From the NCBI GenBank assembly GCA_018350325.1, contig JAEVLN010000015.1:2463100-2527099 (forward strand): a stretch of 64,000 nt of DNA, written 5' to 3'. Positions 19,422 to 30,428 of the stretch are shown here, piece by piece. The notes below the pieces were generated by a model that was not told the origin of the DNA, did no database searches, and saw only the letters and a program-made list of their open reading frames with translations. Positions within the stretch are counted from its first letter, which is position 1. The number at the start of each line of letters is the position of its first letter. The position numbers and the translations under genes are program-made. Source of the stretch: Globodera rostochiensis (taxonomy: Eukaryota > Nematoda > Chromadorea > Rhabditida > Heteroderidae).

Positions 19422-22283
19422 ATTCTCGTTTAAATTTGTTTTATTTTATCTGTGCCTCTTTGCGTTACTAGAAAAATTAGAACTACGCTCGGATTGTATA
19501 ATTAGTGCCGAAATAATTCGTATGTGCATTTTGTTAAATTTATAGTAGAACAATTCAGGGACTTTCTTTTAAATTTGTTTTATTTTATCTGTGCCTCTTT
19601 GCGTTTACTAGAAGAATTAGATCTACGCTCGGATTGTATAATTAGTGCCGAAATAATTCGTATGTGCATTTTGTTAAATTTATAGTAGAACAATTTATGG
19701 ACTTTCTTTTAAATTTGTTTTATTTTATCTGTGCCTCTTTGCGTTTACTAGAAGAATTAGATCTACGCTCGGATTGTATAATTAGTGCCGAAATAATTCG
19801 CAAGTGCAATAGTTAATTTTATAGTAGAACAATTCAGGGACTTTCTTTTAAATTTGTTTTAATTTATCTGTGCCTCTTTGCGTTTACTAGAAGAATTAGA
19901 TCTACGCTCGGATTGTATAATTAGTGCCGAAATAATTCGTATGTTCATTTTGTTAATTTTATAGTAGAACAATTCAGGGACTTTCTTTTAAATTTGTTTT
20001 ATTTTATTTGTGCCTCTTTGCGTTTACTAGAAAAATTAGAACTACGCTCGGATTGTATAATTAGTGCCGAAATAATTCGTATGTTCATTTTGTTAAATTT
20101 ATAGTTCAGGGACTTTCTTTTAAATTTGTTTTATTTTATCTGTACCTTTTTGCGTTTACTAGAAAAATTAGAATCTTTTAAATTTGTTTTATTTTATCTG
20201 TGCCTCCTTGCTTTTACTAGAAAAATTAGAACTACGCTCGGATTGTATAATTAGTGCCGAAATAATTCGTATGTTCATTTTGTTAAATTTATAGTAGAAC
20301 AATTCAGGGACTTTCTTTTAAATTTGTTTTATTTTATCTGTACCTTTTTGCGTTTACTAGAAAAATTAGAATCTTTTAAATTTGTTTTATTTTATCTGTG
20401 CCTCCTTGCTTTTACTAGAAGAATTAGATCTACGCTCGGATTGTATAATTAGTGCCGAAATAATTCGTATGTTCATTTTGTTAATTTTATAGTAGAACAA
20501 TTCAGGGACTTTCTTTAAATTTGTTTTATTTTATTTGTGCCTCTTTGCGTTTACTAGAAAAATTAGAACTACGCTCGGATTGTATAATTAGTGCCGAAAT
20601 AATTCGTATGTTCATTTTGTTAAATTTATAGTTCAGGGACTTTCTTTTAAATTTGTTTTATTTTATCTGTACCTTTTTGCGTTTACTAGAAAAATTAGAA
20701 TCTTTTAAATTTGTTTTATTTTATCTGTGCCTCCTTGCTTTTACTAAAAAAATTAGAACTACGCTCGGATTGTATAATTAGTGCCGAAATAATTCGTATG
20801 TTCATTTTGTTAAATTTATAGTAGAACAATTCAGGGACTTTCTTTTAAATTTCTTTTATTTTATCTGTGCCTCTTTTCGTTTACTAGAAGAATTAGATCT
20901 ACGCTCGGATTGTATAACTAGTGCCGAAATAATTCGTAAATGCATTAGTTAATTTTATACTGTAACAATTCAGGGACTTTCTTTTAAATTTGTTTTATTT
21001 TATCTGTGCCTTTTTGCGTTTACTAGAAAAATTAGAACTACGTTCGGATTGTATAATTAGCGCCGAAATAATTCGTATGTTCATTTTGTTAAATTTATAG
21101 TAGAACAATTCAGGGACTTTCATTTAAATTTCTTTTATTTTAACTGTGCCTCTTTTCGTTTACTAGAAAAATTAGAACAACGCACGGATTGTATAATTAG
21201 TGCCGAAATAATTCGTATGTTCATTTTGTTAATTTTATACTAGAACAATTCAGGGACTTTCTTTTAAATTTCTTTTATTTTATCTGTGCCTCTTTTCGTT
21301 TACTAGAAGAATTAGATCTACGCTCGGATTGTATAACTAGTGCCGAAATAATTCGTAAATGCATTAGTTAATTTTATACTGTAACAATTCAGGGACTTTC
21401 TTTTAAATTTGTTTTATTTTATCTGTGCCTTTTTGCGTTTACTAGAAAAATTAGAACTACGTTCGGATTGTATAATTAGCGCCGAAATAATTCGTATGTT
21501 CATTTTGTTAAATTTATAGTTCAGGGACTTTCTTTTAAATTTGTTTTATTTTATCTGTACCTTTTTGCGTTTACTAGAAAAATTAGAATCTTTTAAATTT
21601 GTTTTATTTTATCTGTGCCTCCTTGCTTTTACTAAAAAAATTAGAACTACGCTCGGATTGTATAATTAGTGCCGAAATAATTCGTATGTTCATTTTGTTA
21701 AATTTATAGTAGAACAATTCAGGGACTTTCTTTTAAATTTCTTTTATTTTATCTGTGCCTCTTTTCGTTTACTAGAAGAATTAGATCTACGCTCGGATTG
21801 TATAACTAGTGCCGAAATAATTCGTAAATGCATTAGTTAATTTTATACTGTAACAATTCAGGGACTTTCTTTTAAATTTGTTTTATTTTATCTGTGCCTT
21901 TTTGCGTTTACTAGAAAAATTAGAACTACGTTCGGATTGTATAATTAGCGCCGAAATAATTCGTATGTTCATTTTGTTAAATTTATAGTAGAACAATTCA
22001 GGGACTTTCATTTAAATTTCTTTTATTTTAACTGTGCCTCTTTTCGTTTACTAGAAAAATTAGAACAACGCACGGATTGTATAATTAGTGCCGAAATAAT
22101 TCGTATGTTCATTTTGTTAATTTTATACTAGAACAATTCAGGGACTTTCTTTTAAATTTCTTTTATTTTATCTGTGCCTCTTTTCGTTTACTAGAAGAAT
22201 TAGATCTACGCTCGGATTGTATAATTAGTTCCGAAATAATTCGTATGTTCATTTTGTTAAATTTATAGTAGAACAATTCAGGG
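19422..22283 (+). repeat. Satellite array, unit about 141 bp, about 19 copies
   Basis: The unit reads TTTAAATTTGTTTTATTTTA, TGCCTCTTTGCGTTTACTAG, CTACGCTCGGATTGTATAAT, TAGTGCCGAAATAATTCG, then AGTAGAACAATTCAGGGACT. The core CTCGGATTGTATAA recurs every 135-142 bases, with some spacings of 187-199 where a partial unit is inserted. The spacing pattern from about 20571 to 21466 repeats from 21466 on, giving a higher-order unit of about 895 bp. The array ends exactly where the next element begins (GGGATCGGCGCAACAC). No coding potential. Confidence 0.9.
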
Positions 22284-22665
22284 ATCGGCGCAACACACGT
22301 GTCTTGCCAAACAATTCTTTCCCTTTTTGTAATGTTCGGCGCCACACACGTGTCTTGCCAACAATTCTTTCCTTTTTTGTAATGTTCGCCGCCACACACG
22401 TACACGTGTCTTACCAAACAATATTTTCCCTTCTTGTAATGTTCGGCGCAACAGACGTGTCTTGCCAAACAATTCTTTCCCTTCTTGTAATGTTCGGCGC
22501 CACACACGTGTCTTACTAAACAATATTTTCCCTTCTTGTAATGTTCGGCGCAACACACGTGTCTTGCCTTTCCCTTCTTGTAATGTTTGGCGGAGCACAC
22601 GTGCGCTACCAAACAATGTTCAGACGAGCATTTCCCTTCTTGCAATGTTCGGCGCATCACGCGTG
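22284..22665 (-). repeat. Tandem CACGTG-containing array in left arm
   Basis: About seven units of roughly 50-65 bp have the form GTTCGGCGCAACACACGTG, TCTTGCCAAACAATTCTTTC, CCTTCTTGTAAT. Each carries a CACGTG (or CGCGTG) palindrome. Read on the minus strand, two frames remain open through the array, giving a Cys/His/Lys-rich repeat (CCAEHYKKGKNCLARH). A shorter array with the same sense lies in the right arm (26440-26610, plus). More likely element-terminal DNA than a gene. Confidence 0.7.
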
Positions 22666-24070
22666 CGCTACCAACAAAGGGAATGTCATCATTTTTTCCT
22701 TTCTCTCTTTTACTCTCTCAAACTAGCGCTGTCTCTCGCCGCTATTTCTTTTTTTTCTAGAACAAAGTGTCTCTGCTTCTCTCGTATAGTGCTATTTCTC
22801 CGCTGACGCCATTTTGGCGTCCTTTTTTCCCGCCAAAAAGTATGCAACACTGAAGAAAAGAGGCAGTCACAGCAATTGTCATCATTTTCATGCTACGCAG
22901 CAGTAATTATCATTATTTTCAACATTCCGCGCGCAAGTTTAACCTTTTTTGGTGTTATTTTTTACCCTTTTGTAATTTTTTGAGTTTGTTTAGCTGTTCA
23001 ACGAAAGCCCTGAGTGAGCAGACAGGACGGCACTGTATGAACGAGGACCCAACATGGTTATATTGTGGGTTTACCAGTGTTTTAAACAATATTTCACGGT
23101 TTATGAAAAAAATCTAAACTTTGCTTTTGTTTTTTACAAAGCTGAAACTCTTTTAATTGGTTAATTGTGTTTGATGTTTCCCATTGTTGCTTAACCGATT
23201 TTGAAGGATAGTTCTACTGATCCGGCTACTTGCTTCGCTCCTGGCAAAGATGTACATTTTCCTTACAATTTCTAAATGATATAAATTGCTTATGAACAAA
23301 CATGCAGTTTTTAAGTTTAGTTTTTTCCCAATTTTTGCTTAAGCCCTTCACTTCGTTCTACCGCAATTGTTCGAACTTTTGCTGCCCAGCTCCACGCACA
23401 ATTTGGCTTTAGCAAAACATGTACGTTTTGTTCTTGTGCATTGAATTTATTAAATAAGTATGTACTTTGTTTTCTACTGATAATAAATATTACCTTTGTC
23501 CCGTTTCATGCTGCATTTTTCTTCAAATTTTCTACAAATCGTCCTCTTTCAACAACAATCCCAACATCAGTTCCATATTATAAAACACTGCTATCCTACA
23601 ACTTAAAGCCATCCAAAGCCTCTACGCCCTCCTTTATAACTTTCCCACATGTTTTTCTTTAATTATGTTTTACGCTGCCCTTATAAGAAGTTTGAACTAC
23701 CTATTCACTCCTAAACTCATTACAATCGATCATCAAAAAATTTCTTTTTTTAGATCAGGCATAAATTCCTTTACAATTTCCTTCTAATATTTTTTTTGGC
23801 AGTTCACTTTCACGATCTCTGCTTGTCTTTGTTGATATTTCCCGGTATGCAAATTTTATTAGTTTCTTCATCCCAATTAACTTCTGGGTTGACGGGCGTG
23901 CCGAGCGAATTTTGTCTATTTTGTTTAATTTGTGAAAATCGAAAGACCCTGAATTTTAAATTAGATTTTAGTAATAATTGCTTTATTAATTAAGAATTGA
24001 CCTGGCGGTGCCTCCGCCAAAAATGTTCTTAATCGTGATAATTTTAGTTAGATTGTATCTCAACATCACG

Positions 24071-25375
24071 ATGGACACAACTTTGTCTAAAGGCATGTCA
24101 ATTGCGGATTTGATCGTTTTAAAAAAGTTAGGCGCCGGTTCTTACGGGGACGTTTATTTATGTGCGAGCGCAGCAGGAATGGAATTTGCAGTGAAAGTTG
24201 AAAAAATGGGAACAAATGAATTAGATAAAGAGGTAAAACAAGAAATGTTATATAATTTTATAAAAAATAAAATAAAGTTTAGCAAACTATCTATGAACAA
24301 TTGGCACAAAGGCGTCCGTTGAACTTCTGTGAATATTTTGGTTATGGCGTATCAGTTGTTCAGTTTTTGTCTGGAGCTTCATTTCAGCTGAAGTATTTAA
24401 AGTAAATTTTTGGGTTATTTATTCTAAAAGTTAGCAAGGTTTGAACCAATGCTTGTTACTGGACTCGTAACTCAAAAAACATACATTAGGGTGCAAACCA
24501 GTGTGACGATTAAACCTCGAGACTTGGTGTGCTTTTAGAGATTCAAAAATGTTTGTATTGCAAAAGCTAAAACTTTTGAATTTGTTTTGTAATATTGATC
24601 AATAACATTTGATGCTTTATTTCTGAATTTGTAATGTTTGTTAACAAATCTAAATCTGAGCACTTGAATTTAAACACATGAGAATATATTTGCGGAAATA
24701 TTATCAAAAAAGCTAACCTGAATTTTGTTTGTAATTTACAAATGCGGCTTTCTTGAGGATCACGGTCGTGGGACCTACTTTGGACAAATTTTTGGACAAC
24801 TATAGCTATAGCCGGAAATTTTCGCCGGGAACTTCGATAAGTGTCTCCATTCAAATTTTGAATGGTCTTCAAGACCTAGACGATATTGGATTCGTCCACG
24901 GCGACCTCAAATTCGCCAATGTTGCTATAGGGCTTAAAAATGCACAACGACGCATTTTTTTACTGGATTTTGGGCATTCCCAAAGTACGTCAATGTATAG
25001 CCGAAAAAATGACACAACGCCATGGTTCTACATGCTGTTACATATGTACGGTGGACCATTAGGGCAGAAGACAAAAGAAGAAGCATTGCGCAGTTGTCCT
25101 AGTGAATTCAGTCGCATTCACGAGCTCATTGTGAGTATATTTTGTACTCTGTTTGATGTTTTATAACCCAGACATTGGTCTTTGTAATGAGTCAATAAGA
25201 CGAAAGTGTGCATCGATTTTAGGAAGCACAACAACCGCATCAGCGTCCTCAATACGAAACAATCAAAGAGCAACTGTACGGCTGTCTGTGCAGACTCCGA
25301 ATACAGGAATTCCCTTATGATTGGGAGGAAGGAGCCACGCGTTGGGCACTGCTCCCAAGCAGCAGCGAGAAATGA
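24071..25375 (+). CDS. CK1/TTBK-like protein kinase (element cargo, probably incomplete)
   Basis: Exon 1 (24071-24232) encodes the N-lobe: LIVLKKLGAGSYGDVYLCAS (glycine-rich loop) and MEFAVKVE (ATP-site lysine). A short piece near 24308-24345 encodes NFCEYFGYG. A long exon (about 24747-25130) encodes VGPTLDKFLDN, then GFVHGDLKFANVAIG (catalytic loop with HGD in place of HRD) and RRIFLLDFGHSQ (DFG present). The last exon (25223-25375) ends with FPYDWEEGATRWAL and TGA, in phase. The family includes casein kinase 1 and tau-tubulin kinases, expanded in nematodes. The second exon's phase does not fit well and part of the N-lobe seems missing, so the gene may be degenerate. Asp and the DFG motif are kept, so activity cannot be excluded. 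Confidence 0.65.
24431..24480 (-). other. Possible tRNA-like remnant in kinase intron
   Basis: On the minus strand, GAGTTACGAGTCCAGTAACA is followed by GGTTCAAACCTTG, a B-box-like sequence. Weak. Confidence 0.25.
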
Positions 25376-25451
25376 AGCAATGAAGCTGAAGATAAAAGAT
25401 ACAATTTCAAGGAATGCCTCTGTTTGGTTCTGCTTTAAAAATAGCTCAGGA

Positions 25452-25522
25452 ACATAAGAATTGTATCGGCACTAATTATATAATCCGAGCGTATATTTAA
25501 TTTCTCTAGTAGACAAAGCGTT
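25452..25522 (-). repeat. Single inverted copy of the satellite core
   Basis: The reverse complement reads TACGCTCGGATTATATAATT then AGTGCCGATACAATT, matching the core of the 19422-22283 satellite. It lies just after the kinase stop codon, inside the inverted-repeat element. Confidence 0.7.
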
Positions 25523-26629
25523 CCATTTGTCCGTTGGACATTGGATTGTATGGCGCAGAAAATAAATGGCTGCCACAGCGCTTCGCTGTTATTCGACTCC
25601 TGGGTGTCCATAATTGCAAGGAAAATTGTTAGTAAAGCTAAAACCAAAAAAAAAGACAAAAATCGAAAAAATTGGAGGAGGAAAATAATACAAAAACTGT
25701 CCAAATGTCAAATGGAAACAATAGCGTCAAAATCAACGAATATAATAAAAAAGCTCGGTTCGACCAAAAAATTTACCAATAACCTAATAATAATCATTTT
25801 TCAATTGCCATAAGTTTTTACTAATCATATGAATGACATCTTTTCCAGGAGCGCAGTAAATAGAGGACCAGTAGAGCTGCCCTTCAAATCGGTTAACCAA
25901 CAATGGAAACATCAAATACAATTAAGCAATTAAAACAATTTCAATTTGTAAAGAAACAAAAGCAAACTTTGGATTTTTTAGTTAAAGCAAGAAAAATTGT
26001 TCAAAACACTGGTAAACCAACAATGAAGCCATTTGGGTCCTCGATCATACAGTGCCGTCCTGTCTGCTCACTACGACTTTCGAAGAACAGCTAAATAAAC
26101 TCAAAAAATTAAAAAAGGGTAATAAATAACACATAAAAAGCTTTAAACTTGCGTGACGAAAGGATGAAAATGATGACGAAATGGCGCGAGTGACTCACTT
26201 TTCCTTCTGGAACAAAAAGAATGGTGGGCGGCGAGAGATAACGCCATTTGAGAGAGTCGTGTTAGATAGTTATACATTCGTCAAAAAATGAAAAAGACAC
26301 TTTAAGTGCATCAGAGAAAGAGAATGTGAGAGTATGCGCCGAACATTGCAGGAAAGAGAAATATTGTCTGCCAAACATTGTTTGGTGTTTGAGAGACAAC
26401 GCTAATATGAGGAGTAAAAGAGAAAAAGGGAAAAATGAACATTGTTTCGTAGCGCACGCGTGATGCGCCGAACATTAAAAGAAGGGAAATGCTCATCTGA
26501 ACATTGTTTGGTAGCGCATGCGTGTTGCGCCGAACATTTCACGAAAGGAAAATATTGTTTGGGAAGACACAAACAATGTTTGTGCTCATCTGCACATTGT
26601 TTGGTAGCGCACATAGGAAAGTGTAGTTT

Positions 26630-27000
26630 TGGCATTTTTAACGTTTTTGGCAATTCTATATCTCTCCAGGGTTTTGATTGGATAAAGTAATTTTTATTTG
26701 GTTAGATTCACCGTAAAAAACTAAACAAATTTATCATTTAAAATTTTCAAAAAACACAAATTTTAAGTTTTGTATTTTTGGTCATTTTGACAATTCTGTA
26801 ACTCCGTCAATTTTAAACGAATCTAAATAAATTTTTTTTTTGTTAGATTCCCCGTAAAAAACTAAGCAACTTTAACATTTTAAAATTTCAAAAAACACAA
26901 ATATGAAGTTTTGTATTTTTGGTCATTTTGACAATTCTGTAACTTCGTCAATTTTAATCCAATTTGATTAACTTTTATTTTATTGTATACGCCGTAAAAA
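26630..27000 (+). repeat. Three-copy tandem repeat, about 138 bp
   Basis: The block TTTTTGGTCATTTTGACAAT, TCTGTAACTCCGTCAATTTT and the following CCGTAAAAAACTAA recur at spacings of 137 and 141 bases, with decay in the first and last copy. Confidence 0.75.
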
Positions 27001-27615
27001 AGTTGCTGGTGATCAAATGGCCAAATATAAACCAAAATTAGATTTTCGAATACAATTTACATCTTTTAAGCTTCTACCCGCTTTTGAATAGTTTTTTTGC
27101 TTTTTTCTTTGTCTTTGCTTACAAAGTGACATAGTTCAGTTTATATTACCAAAGTTCATGATTTTTAGTAGGGTAGGAACTTAAGTTCAGAGTGGCTAGG
27201 CCTAAGCCTAACGAACCCCAAGCCAGGGTGGCTTAGGCCTAAGCTTAACGAACTCCTAATCCAAGTTGTTTGATTTCTGTTTCTGAAACATTCTTTAACA
27301 AAATCGGTGTCGTTCGTAAAATTACTGATTTTTGCCTTTTAATTTGTTTCGCTAACTTGTTATTTGTTTACAAATGCTTCATAATCTGATAAAAATTTTG
27401 CTAATGAAAATTCTATAAACATTTTTTGTTGGTGGGACTTAGTCAGCTTTTTTTGTACTGGGACTCGACCGGCCAGACGGTAACGGCCATTGGGTAAAAG
27501 TGTTGATCAAATTAAATGAGGCGTCAGAAATGAAAATTTATCTAAATTTTAGAACACACACAAAATAAATTATCCTGGCACTTTAACTGATGATCATTCA
27601 CTGATCAGTTAGTGA
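27001..27615. other. Intergenic with a foldback-element fragment
   Basis: About 27190-27480 contains GGCCTAAGCCTAACGAACCC and ACTGGGACTCGACCGGCCAG, resembling the centre and inner edge of the element at 11161-12064. No gene seen. Confidence 0.5.
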
Positions 27616-28536
27616 TCACCATCCCAATGTTCGGCACTCAAAAGATTCCACGTTCCGGCGTCTACGCGTGTCGTGCCGTTTAGATTCGATCCGGGCCCGT
27701 CGCTGGTTGCGGAAATGCAGCGGGTACAGTCCGGGACACCCGCGGTCCGGATGTGAATGGTACAACAACACGCTGACAAGCTCGTCACTCGTCAGCACTC
27801 CGTACGAAACTCAAAAACAAAAAATCCAGTCGACATTTTTGGATCTTGGAGATAAAATTAAATGTTGGCATTTTGTTTTTAATATTGAAATGACATCCAC
27901 TCACAAATAGCTAAAAACTACCAATAATTTTAGAAAAATCCTTTGGTGGGATGAGCGGAAAACGGATTTGAAAAAGTGCCGGGCCGAGCATTGCGCGTCT
28001 ATTCTCCGCCGAACACACTTTCCCATTTTGGCGGCATTGTTCGTCGGCCCAACGAAGTGCCTAATTAAAATATAATTAATGTAATTACTTATAAAGCTTA
28101 CAATTTAAATATATTCAACTTCTAGCACATATTTTAAACTAATAAATGGAACAGTTGAATATTAAAATATTTTTTTTTTAATTCACAGCATCCCAGATTG
28201 CGGTTTTTTGATGTGACAATGTGAGTTTGACTTTAAATAATTCTTTTTAAAAGGGCTTAAAACCCTAATTAAAAAATTGCCAGGAAACGATATAGGTAGT
28301 GTAAATCTCTATTATAGAAAGGACAAAACTGCCATGGCTTGCTTGGTAAAGGCCGTGGGTTCGATCCCCCCGGGGGAGGGGGTAGCATTCTCTTGTATAT
28401 TTTTTTCTTAATTACCTTACATATTTTCCAAGGACGCGAACACAGTCAAACGCGAGGAAACATTGCGCAGCTTCGACATGGAAAAGTTCACACACACTTT
28501 GGCCAGCCCCGGGACAATATATTTATTGGCTGAATT
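27616..28536 (-). pseudogene. BTB-BACK family protein, BACK remnant
   Basis: Minus-strand pieces in family order: 28536 to about 28418 (NKYIVPGLAKVCVNFSMSKL, equivalent to the post-BTB exon); about 28225-28197 (KTAIWDA, the end of the next exon); 28060-27922 (ALRWADEQCRQNGKVCSAEN, NRRAMLGPALFQIRFPLIPP); and 27809-27616 ([28 protein letters not shown]). The second exon is mostly missing and the BTB domain is absent. A tRNA-like sequence and repeats occupy the first intron. The last two exons join in phase. Confidence 0.7.
28330..28372 (+). other. Partial tRNA-like sequence
   Basis: GGCTTGCTTGGTAAAGGCCG followed by TGGGTTCGATCCCCC, a B-box. It is too short for a tRNA and lies in an intron of the BTB remnant. 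Confidence 0.4.
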
Positions 28537-29566
28537 TAATTGATTCTTAAATAAATAATCAACAAAAAAATTTCAATGGGTTATTTTTCCAAGACCAAAG
28601 AACAAAAATTTCGGAAAATCGCAACAAAGAGGCCGATTTTGACATGTCACAAATTTATAATATTAGGCTTGTCTAATTTTTGAATTTAATTAAATTCAAT
28701 CGATATTTTGAGTTTTACAAAGTCCAAATTTTATGGACAAAAACGGCTCTGGAAATCGTTTGTTGACCAGAATCTGGTAAAGGTGTCTGACCTTGTAAAA
28801 AAGGAACATCAAAATAATGAAAATGGGGGGGGGGGATGAGTGAGGCATTACATGAAAAAGAAAGAACAAAAAATCGGAATAATCGATATATCAAAACAGG
28901 GGGGGGGGGGCTTTAAGTTGTTGTGAATACAAAAAATCTTCAGACAACGAACGAAATGATGGAACTAGGCGTGAAAACAAAAAAAACGAAATCGTCCGGA
29001 GACGGCTAATGTGTATATTTGAAATGAAATAAGACCCTTATTCTTAGCATCGAAAGTTTAGGAAGAACATAAATAAACAGCTGAGAAAAAAACATAGGTA
29101 TGTAGCAGGGCCGACGCGCAGTCCGGAAAAAACACGCGGGCGGCCAAGAAAATTTTTTCAAAAAAGTACATTAGGGTTCGGACGGGCGCCCGACTAGGAA
29201 ATATTCGGTCCGGGCTAAAGCCCGGTATTCGCCCGGAAAAGCCCGCCCGGCCATTTTCGGGTTACCCGGAAAAAAGCCCGCCCAGCCCCAACCCGATTAT
29301 CCGAACCCTAAACATCACAACTCAATCATATTTATCCAGGGCCCGCAGATGAAAATTCTCAAAAACATCATTTGGAGCAAAAAAGAATCATTTGAGACCA
29401 AAAAGTTCATTTTGCTAAACTTTATTTGACCGGTAAACAGTGAGTTTAACAAAAAAAACAATTTCGTTTAAATTCTCAATAAAACGGAGTTGCAAGCGAA
29501 CAAAAAACGCGATAAGTTTTGGGATGGGAGGGAAAAAAAAGCAAAATTTATTTCAAATTTTGCCTC
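28537..29566. other. Intergenic with a small foldback element
   Basis: 29171-29311 starts TTAGGGTTCGGACGGGC and ends GATTATCCGAACCCTAA; its inside is rich in GCCCGG. G runs occur at 28826 and 28901. No gene recognised. Confidence 0.55.
29171..29311. mobile_element. Small foldback element (GCCCGG-rich)
   Basis: The short inverted ends TTAGGGTTCGGA and TCCGAACCCTAA bound a GCCCGG/CCGGGC-rich centre of about 115 bp. Confidence 0.55.
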
Positions 29567-29824
29567 TTAAAATATTGTAAGGAATTTGATGGCACGCGCC
29601 TCAATGTTGGCAAAGTTCGCATTGGCTGTAAACAGCCAATTTTTGCCCATGCGTTCGTCCTCCGTTTCAATTGTCCGATCTCTGTGAATTTTTTTTGATC
29701 TGCTCTGACCGTGGATTATGTATCCGGGAAAAGAGATGCCAACTTTGAGCTGCAGGGCTTTGTAGTACCAAGTCCAGTCGACGTGTGTCACGTTGCCCCC
29801 GGGGGTGATTGCTGGTCTGTTCAT
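29567..29824 (-). CDS. Hypothetical protein or exon, 85 aa
   Basis: An open frame from ATG at 29824 to TAA, with a composition less AT-rich than its surroundings. It includes NVTHVDWTWYYKALQLKVGI, FPGYIIHG and GKNWLFTANANFANIEARAI. It might be a complete small protein or one exon of a longer gene; no partner exon was recognised. No family recognised, no signal peptide. Confidence 0.4.
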   Translation of the reverse strand: MNRPAITPGGNVTHVDWTWYYKALQLKVGISFPGYIIHGQSRSKKIHRDRTIETEDERMGKNWLFTANANFANIEARAIKFLTIF

Positions 29825-30246
29825 TATCTAAGCGGGTAAAAGCTATGAGAAGTGTCGAGAACCATGACCGAGACTTTTTTTGAGCAAAAATTCCGTTAAG
29901 CTCTTAAAATTAGTTGTTAATTCGTTTTATTTGATTTATGAATTAAAATTAAGCAACTTTTTAAGGTTTGCGACTATTTTTATAACTTTTGCCACTCCTT
30001 ATTTTTGAGCAAAAATTCCGTTAACCTCTTTTAAAAATAGTTGTTAATTCGTTTTAATTTGTTAATTTTTCCACCGTGAAAAATGTCCTCCCGAAAAAAA
30101 CGATCAAAAATTTCAAAAAAAGACCAAATTCCTAAGATTTCGAAAATTGGCTTTTTGCATTCACCAACCACAGTACTCTCCCCTCTCCCTTTTTCCATCC
30201 ATATGTATGTTTTCCGCGATGCAATCAATCACACATACTTTCTTCT

Positions 30247-30428
30247 AGAGACCGGCCAGAAGGGTCGGTCGGTACTTTTCGGTAAAGTACCGAAAAAGTA
30301 CCGGTACCGAAAAATACCGAAAAAGTCCAAAAAGGTTCGGTCGGTACTTTTCGGTAAAGTACCGAAAAAGTACCGGTACCGAAAAGTACCGAAAAAAATT
30401 GTCGGTACTTTTTCGGTTTTCGGTACCA
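30247..30428 (-). repeat. GGTACCGA repeat block, copy 2
   Basis: Units of GGTCGGTACTTTTCGGTAAA and GTACCGAAAAAGTACCGGTA. The edge CTAGAGACCGGCCAG resembles the edge at 10569. Confidence 0.7.

Larger units (their letters stand above)
22284..26620. mobile_element. Large inverted-repeat element carrying a kinase gene
   Basis: The left arm (22284-23110) and right arm (about 25990-26620) are imperfect inverted copies. Matching landmarks, left and right, are: the CGCCGAACATT/AATGTTCGGCG arrays; GTCATCATTTTCAT with ATGAAAATGATGAC; GACAGGACGGCACTGTATGA with ATACAGTGCCGTCCTGTC; and GGTTTACCAGTGTTTT with AAAACACTGGTAAACC. Between them lies the CK1-like gene. No transposase was recognised; short open frames at 23441-23662, 25541-25813 and 25903-26094 are of unknown value. 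Target-site duplication not determined. Confidence 0.7.

Noticed and set aside
19422..22283. CRISPR-like regular array
   Set aside because: Units are about 141 bp with no short repeat/unique spacer structure, and the genome is eukaryotic.
23441..23662. ORF starting MNLLNKYVLCFLLIINITF inside the kinase element, signal-peptide-like
   Set aside because: The downstream part is low-complexity Ser/Thr/Pro in AT-rich DNA with no splice support; not enough to call a gene.
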